Origin: Branchiostoma belcheri
Taxonomy: Eukaryota; Chordata; Leptocardii; Amphioxiformes; Branchiostomatidae
Direction of reading: 5' to 3'
Assembly: GCF_001625305.1 (NCBI RefSeq)
Contig: NW_017804109.1
Span: forward strand, 576,203 to 640,202
Length of the DNA: 64,000 bases
A program made the translations under genes and the position numbers. The notes under the pieces were generated by a model. It did no database searches, was not told the DNA's origin, and saw only the letters and a program-made list of their open reading frames with translations. This document shows, one piece after another, positions 58,689 to 64,000 of the stretch (positions are counted from its first letter, which is position 1; every line of letters begins with the position of its first letter).

Positions 58689-60589
58689 GTAGCTGTGATT
58701 AGTACATGAACACACGAGACTGATATTTTATCCGCCAAGACGTAGGGACAAACCTTTCCCCACGTTTGGACCAACTCCTGCTATTTACGTAGCCCAGAGG
58801 TGACGTCAGGCAAAGGCTCTCCACTGGTTTAATAGCTTAGTTTCGTGTCTGCTTCCTCTGCAGTGGTCGAACTTACGTAAGAGCCAAATGCTGATGTTTC
58901 ATAACTTGTTTCGTAACTGCTTAATGCCCTGCAATAATTAGTTTTCTTCGAAATGTGATTGCTTCGTGTTGTAATTACTGTTTCATAACACCTTTCGATT
59001 TTTAGCTATTAATTCTAAGTCACGCATTAGCAAAATTTTAGTCACGATCTACTTTCGGAGAGTGGACATATATGGTTTGGTGGGGACCTTCCGGAGGTTT
59101 CATAACACAATTTTGGAGTGTCGCTCAATGTCTTCAACGAACCGGTAACTAGATGTAAGACCCATTAGATAGCCCTCCTGTTGTGAAGGGCTTTTAAAAG
59201 TGCGTAAATGGACCCAACACAGTGGAGGAGGCTGAACCGTGTGCTGAAAAATGATATTACATAAAATTGCATGCACCGGTTTTTGTGGCGGACAGCACTG
59301 AATCTTTATGGAAGAACAGCCCATCACCCTTCACCTTAATACAGAATGCATAGTCACTTATAAACTCATCTGTTTGCCGCTTGGCAATTACGCCCACATG
59401 ATGATAATTAGCATAAATTAGCATCAGGCGCACAGTTACGTATACCGCCTTCTTTATGTCCGTTTTGATTAGATTTTCTATTAGTTCTTACTACATAATA
59501 GATAGTATTATATCATATACGTCATGGATCATATTCACTCTGAACTAAAAAAAGTCTTTTGGCCAGAAATACCACTTATGGTAGCTATAACGGCCTAATT
59601 ACAATCTTAACCTTACAAGGTACTATGTACCTGGTCACCATTACGAAGCAGTTCGCGGAAAAAAAGTAATAATTACAGTCAAGTGCGATACACTGTATCA
59701 AGATGAGTGTGCTTGGATATAAAACACCAGCTATATAGATATAACGAACGTATATAACGAATCCGCAGTGCACTATCAGCTACAATGTATGGACAAACGC
59801 TTCTCGTCTCAAGCATCAAGCTTCAGGTCTGACCTGTTTTTTCGAGTGCAGCCGTCCACACTTTGATGTCCGTGTCCGTATTGAGGCGAGCACAGATGGC
59901 GTGTCCATTTAGTGTCCACTCCACTTGTGGTTTTCATCTGTCCAAATCATTCAGGCATTCCCGCGTTCAAAGCGACCCATCCCAACAACCGACAGATGAA
60001 GACCGGTTAAGAGGGACGGATTGGAAGGAAATTAAAGACCTAGGAGAAGTCTTGATGTTCCTAAATGGAAACGCAAAGAGCTTTGCTGTGTAATGATACT
60101 CCCCGTCGGCTTGCTGCTGCGAAATGTATATAGAGAGAGGCTTAATCATCACTTCAGGCACTGAAAATACATTCAAAGGTCGAAATACTTAAGACTAATC
60201 AAACAACCAGCTCTGTGTGTCCACCTGCGTCAAAATTATACAGTCATAAGTCCTTGGATTTACTCCCACCTGGAGTACATGTAGGAACGGGCCGGGATTC
60301 TAACCATTATGGGTAGATCTGACAGATTTGGATATATATTTTCATGCAATAACTCCAAAAATGCAAAAATAGGTAGGTATATAAAATACTTCTTTCTTAT
60401 CAAAAAAAATACAGAAACTTATGATTAACCCCACTCGTTTTATTCTATACCTTCTTTGTACTATTCTCATACAGATTATATCGGATCAGCAGTAATGCAT
60501 CGACGACGTAAATATGCTTATCTTATCCCGATGCATAGGCGAAGGATATATCATAAACTGAAGGCGTAAGTGGGAGTGCATCATTCACT

Positions 60590-60947
60590 TAAGGCCACAC
60601 CATCTTAATTTTATGGATGGCATCCTCTGAAGACCCCCAAACTAGTGCGCGCGGGCGAATAAAAAAATTTAGACCGAAAATAAAAATGCTACTAAACCAC
60701 AGGAATACATTTTATGTACAAAGCTAATATGATAATTGTGAATTTGCGACAGTACATAGAGACGTATACGACAAGCCGGCACATGCTGGCTTTTTGCGAA
60801 AACCTGCACTGTATGTACTGAGGTCTTGAGTCGTAGAGCTTCGGCAGCCAGGTCAGAGCCTCGGTGGACGTGATTTTTTTTTAGAACAGGCGAAAATCAA
60901 TGCGCGCGCGGATGTCATCCATAAAATTAAGTCGGTGTGGCCTAATC
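60590..60947 (+). mobile_element. MITE-like element, GGCCACACC..GGATGRCATCC ends, copy 2
   Basis: Ends TTAAGGCCACACCATCTTAA and TTAAGTCGGTGTGGCCTAA. The inverted repeats extend through ATTTTATGGATGGCATCC. Homologous at both ends to the element at 372-785; about 360 bp, non-coding. Confidence 0.75.
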
Positions 60948-61309
60948 TGATATAATTGAGTGAACAACCTACGGATTTAGCACCATCACGATGCACCACA
61001 CGTGGCAGCTTGTGTTGACGTGAGTTGCCACATGAACGCATCCGATCCAAAACGAACAAAAAAAAAGCAACGGCAAGAAACTCGAGGTAAAAGTTGCAAA
61101 GTTATAGCGCGTGCACAAGCAGGAACCTCGCAAACTTTGGGTACATCTTAGGCAAAACAACTATTATTCATCAAATCCTGGTGGAACAAAGGAGTTGAAT
61201 AAACCCTCATTGGTAGCTGGAACGTCTTTCTTCCCCGAGGCAATTTGCTGGTGCTGTTATTATTTTGTCAGACAGACTCTTTACAATAACACCAGCCTAC
61301 TGTAGCTAA

Positions 61310-61680
61310 CCTGTGAAAAGAAATCGACTTTCTGCCATCTCCACGGCCCAATTACGCCTGCTTACGAAAACCATTCATTCTATTTTCAACGCTTTTTGTG
61401 TGTACCAACAGACACCATCTAACAAGACCCGACACGATATCGGGAGACGGAATGGCTTTCTCTACAGAAGCGGTATTATTCTGTCTGATTGTACACCTCC
61501 CCCCGCAGCTTACTGCTACCATTAGCAACTTTATCCAAGCCGTGAAAAAGAGATGATAGCCTCCCAATGTCTCCACGGTCCAATTATTCTTTCTTAAGAA
61601 AACCATTCATTTTCACGCTTTCCTTTCGTATACAAAAGTCAGCATCTAACAAGGATCGACATGATATATCGGGAGAGTCA
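61310..61680 (+). repeat. Tandem duplication of about 140 bp, diverged
   Basis: CTGTGAAAAGAAAT, CTCCACGGCCCAATTA, CGAAAACCATTCATT, CATCTAACAAGACCCGACA and TATCGGGAGA at 61310-61455, again at 61540-61680. Confidence 0.7.
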
Positions 61681-61943
61681 CGATGTGAGAAATAATCTGT
61701 TATACAATTTACAGTAAGCCAGTAAGGTGAGAACATCGGGTGTTGGCATCAGTCTTTATTATCTATTCCCCCAGTTTTAAGTAGACAGGATAGGTGGTCT
61801 GGAAACCAACGTGTCGATACTTCTTGTGCTTTTGATTGCTCTCGACGCTAAATAGGACTTACCTTAACGGGCAGCAGACTAGTACGTTATGCAAGTAATG
61901 GTGGCGTTTGTCTGGGTCCTACCCTTTTTTCTCTCATTCAATT

Positions 61944-62020
61944 ATTCACTCACTCACGAATTCACTCACTCACGCACACAAACTCGCACCGACCCACACA
62001 CACACAAACACACACGCACA
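61944..62020. repeat. (CACT)n / (CACA)n simple repeats
   Basis: Interrupted CACTCACTCA, then CACACACACA runs. The open frames here (HTHTHKHTRT-type) are simple-repeat translations. Confidence 0.9.
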
Positions 62021-62670
62021 AGAACATCCGACCACCAAACAAAAACAAGTTTGGCTGAAGTTCGGGAACAATCTGACCACATTTAGGCCACTCCTACTGT
62101 CAATATGAATCGAATTTTAGTCAAATTTGAGTCAAACTTGACACTGCTGACACAAGGAGATAAAACCTCATTGACTGACCTAAACCTGAACACCAACCAA
62201 CTACCTGCCAACCATGGCCGAACCTCCCGCCCATGGGACCATAGGTCGGGTCGGGTGGGATCAGGGTGAAGAATGGAGTACGTAGATTGGCTGCGCGTGT
62301 CCTGGCGTAGAGTGTTTTTGACGCCGGGCGTTTGCTAGTTAAGGTCTCAGCTATGTATCACTGCTAATATAGATCCGACCCAATAAGTAAAGTTTTGATT
62401 GAAAGTAAAGGCTGATTGAAAGTTTGCTCGTATTGGCGACAAGTTTCCTTTTAGTTTTAAATTGACCAAACGTCAATTGCAAACTAATGGAATCTTGTTC
62501 GTGACTGAAGAAATAAGCACGTAATTCTATGGTAGCCGCACGCTAGGTCAGAGGTGCCATGCGTTCTGAGTGGTTCGGTCTTAGGCCGGACCCGCGAAAG
62601 TGCCTCTTGTGGGCAGCCGCTAAGTGCAGTTTGTAATAGCATTGCCATTAAAAGGGATTTTGTAACTATA

Positions 62671-63152
62671 GATCCTTGACGGTTTTTTTTTCAAATGGTG
62701 TGTAGCAAGCAAATGTGCTCAACGTAGAAAGCCCTGTAGGCTGGTGTCAGAGCCCTGTAGGACGTTGTCAAAAGTCCTGCAGGTTAATCACTAAAGGCGG
62801 TCGTGTAAGTCACACACTCGCTAGCCCCAATGAAACTCAAATCTGTTATACATAATGAAGTTTACCAACACAGATCAACTTTCATGCTTAAACTCAAATA
62901 TCATAAATGAGACCTGAATTCGTCGGTGAATGTTAGACATCCAGGTAATAAGATACGCCATAAACAGTTACTAACGCAACTGGATATGATTTTGGAAACC
63001 CGATTTTGAGACCTTAATACTCTAACTTAGAGCGAACCAATGACAACCGTTTAGGTTGAGCTCCTGGCCGAAGTCGTGACTCTTAAAACGACTTCAGTGA
63101 AATGCAATCGGAACCGTAAGCACACAGGAGGATGTTTCAATTTGCATCTAAA
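62671..63152 (+). repeat. Tandem duplication of about 450 bp, first unit
   Basis: Contains AAATGTGCTCAAC, CCTGTAGGCTGGTGTCA, TAGCCCCAATGAAACTCAAA, the left half of the GTTACTCAAGCAACTGG hairpin element, and AAAACGACTTCAGTGAAATG. Followed directly by unit 2. Confidence 0.88.
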
Positions 63153-63587
63153 GATCGTTGACATTTTTTCATATCGTGTAGAGCAAATGTGCTCAACATA
63201 GATCTAGAAAGTCCTGTAGGCTGGTGTCAACTTCCTGTAGGATGTTGCCAAACTTCATCACTTAGGCATTCGTGTAAGTGACACATTCATACATTAGCCC
63301 CAATGAAACTCAAAGCACGTAAATGAGACCTAAATACGTCGATGAATGTTAGGCATTAAGGTAATAAGATACGCAAAAAAAACAAGTTACTCAAGCAACT
63401 GGATATGATTTTGGAAACCTGATTTTAAGACTAACTCCGATTTTGAGACCTTAATACTCTAACTCAGAGGGAACCAATGACAACCGTTCAGGTGGAGATC
63501 CTGGCCGGAGTCGTAACTCTTAAAACGACTTCAGTGAAATGCAATCGGAACCGTAAGCACACAGGAGGATGTTTCAATTTTCATCGT
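63153..63587 (+). repeat. Tandem duplication of about 450 bp, second unit
   Basis: Same order of phrases as unit 1. It has an 18-20 bp extra repeat (GACTAACTCCGATTTTGAGA) and a better-kept GTTACTCAAGCAACTGG. Confidence 0.88.
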
Positions 63588-64000
63588 AAGAAATTGTATC
63601 ACTGAACCGGACACTAACCATTACGAAGCGAGAAGAAGCAGAACCTGTATAAATAAGCGAGAAGAAGCAGGGTCTACCATCGCTATTTGTCGTGACCTGT
63701 ACTTAGTTCGCAATTGAGCAAAAAGGTACAGTAAAGGTCTTTCATTCATTAAAACTGATCATTGATTACAGCTCCACGGGTTCTCTTCAAATCACCACCA
63801 ACACGAACTCATTCTGGCAGTCACGTTGCATAGCGTTATTTTGCAGAGTCACTGAACCAGTGTAAAATCTAATCTAACTACATCGCTAACAAACGGTACG
63901 ATGTGTCAAAACAGATTAGCTACAACTAACGTGCACTGATGCATGAACCAGTCCAGGACGAACATACGTGCCAAGCATTAAAGTCCACACAGGAAGACAC

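Larger units (their letters stand above)
35400..64000. other. Upstream / intergenic DNA without a convincing gene
   Basis: About 28.6 kb with no open frame that I can assign to a protein family, apart from transposon remnants and one weak candidate exon near 50.1 kb. Repeats are listed separately. Stretches where I see nothing definite: 35400-36300, 36720-37160, 37300-37900, 38420-38740, 39640-40350, 40830-41560, 42000-42500, 42800-43400, 45010-45780 (GC-rich, open on the minus strand, unrecognised), 47200-48000, 48310-49590, 52200-53330, 55820-56680, 56800-57480, 57720-58360, 58700-60590, 61700-61900, 62100-62660. Confidence 0.6.

Noticed and set aside
1..64000. CRISPR arrays or bacterial-type defence islands
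   Set aside because: The tandem arrays have long diverged units without unique spacers, and the DNA is clearly from a eukaryote with introns.

Overview
This is eukaryotic genomic DNA, most likely from an invertebrate chordate. My best guess is a lancelet (Branchiostoma). The guess rests on the very dense load of short palindromic transposons, the non-LTR retrotransposon tails, the introns of more than 13 kb, and an esterase/neuroligin-like gene of the kind expanded in lancelets. It is inference, not a database result. One scaffold gap (571 N) lies at 15012-15582.

Only one gene can be read with confidence. It is on the minus strand and encodes a secreted or membrane alpha/beta-hydrolase of the type-B carboxylesterase/cholinesterase/neuroligin family. 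Three exons are visible: exon 1 (34631-34837, start codon and signal peptide), exon 2 (21373-21516, EDCLYLN signature) and exon 3 (6966-7116, oxyanion-hole loop and the INYRLGVLG strand). The introns between them are about 13.1 kb and 14.3 kb. The 167 codons join cleanly in phase, and the rest of the gene, including the nucleophile elbow, must lie beyond the left edge. Two points stand out. The oxyanion-hole motif reads HGGDF instead of HGGGF. The 3' end of exon 3, with its 5' splice site, is repeated four times in tandem, which creates an in-frame alternative donor.

Region by region: 1-6965 is the intron after exon 3; 7117-21372 is intron 2, with palindrome clusters, the gap, SINEs and a local duplication block at 18.3-19.75 kb; 21517-34630 is intron 1, with MITEs, a hAT-like element, LINE tails and several tandem arrays; 34640-35400 is a CpG-rich stretch over exon 1 and its upstream flank, the likely promoter; 35400-64000 is upstream DNA made mostly of repeats, with one weak candidate exon near 50 kb.

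Most of the interest is in the mobile DNA. Nine short fold-back elements share 5'-TAG(C/T)CT termini, and eight of them have recognisable 9-bp target duplications. A LINE family with a C-terminal reverse-transcriptase-ORF remnant and a (GATACA)n tail is present in six copies. Two 44-bp retroposed fragments have long target duplications. Hairpin elements carry hammerhead-ribozyme-like cores, one of them as a head-to-head pair. No CRISPR array, bona fide tRNA or rRNA, or bacterial-type operon was seen.
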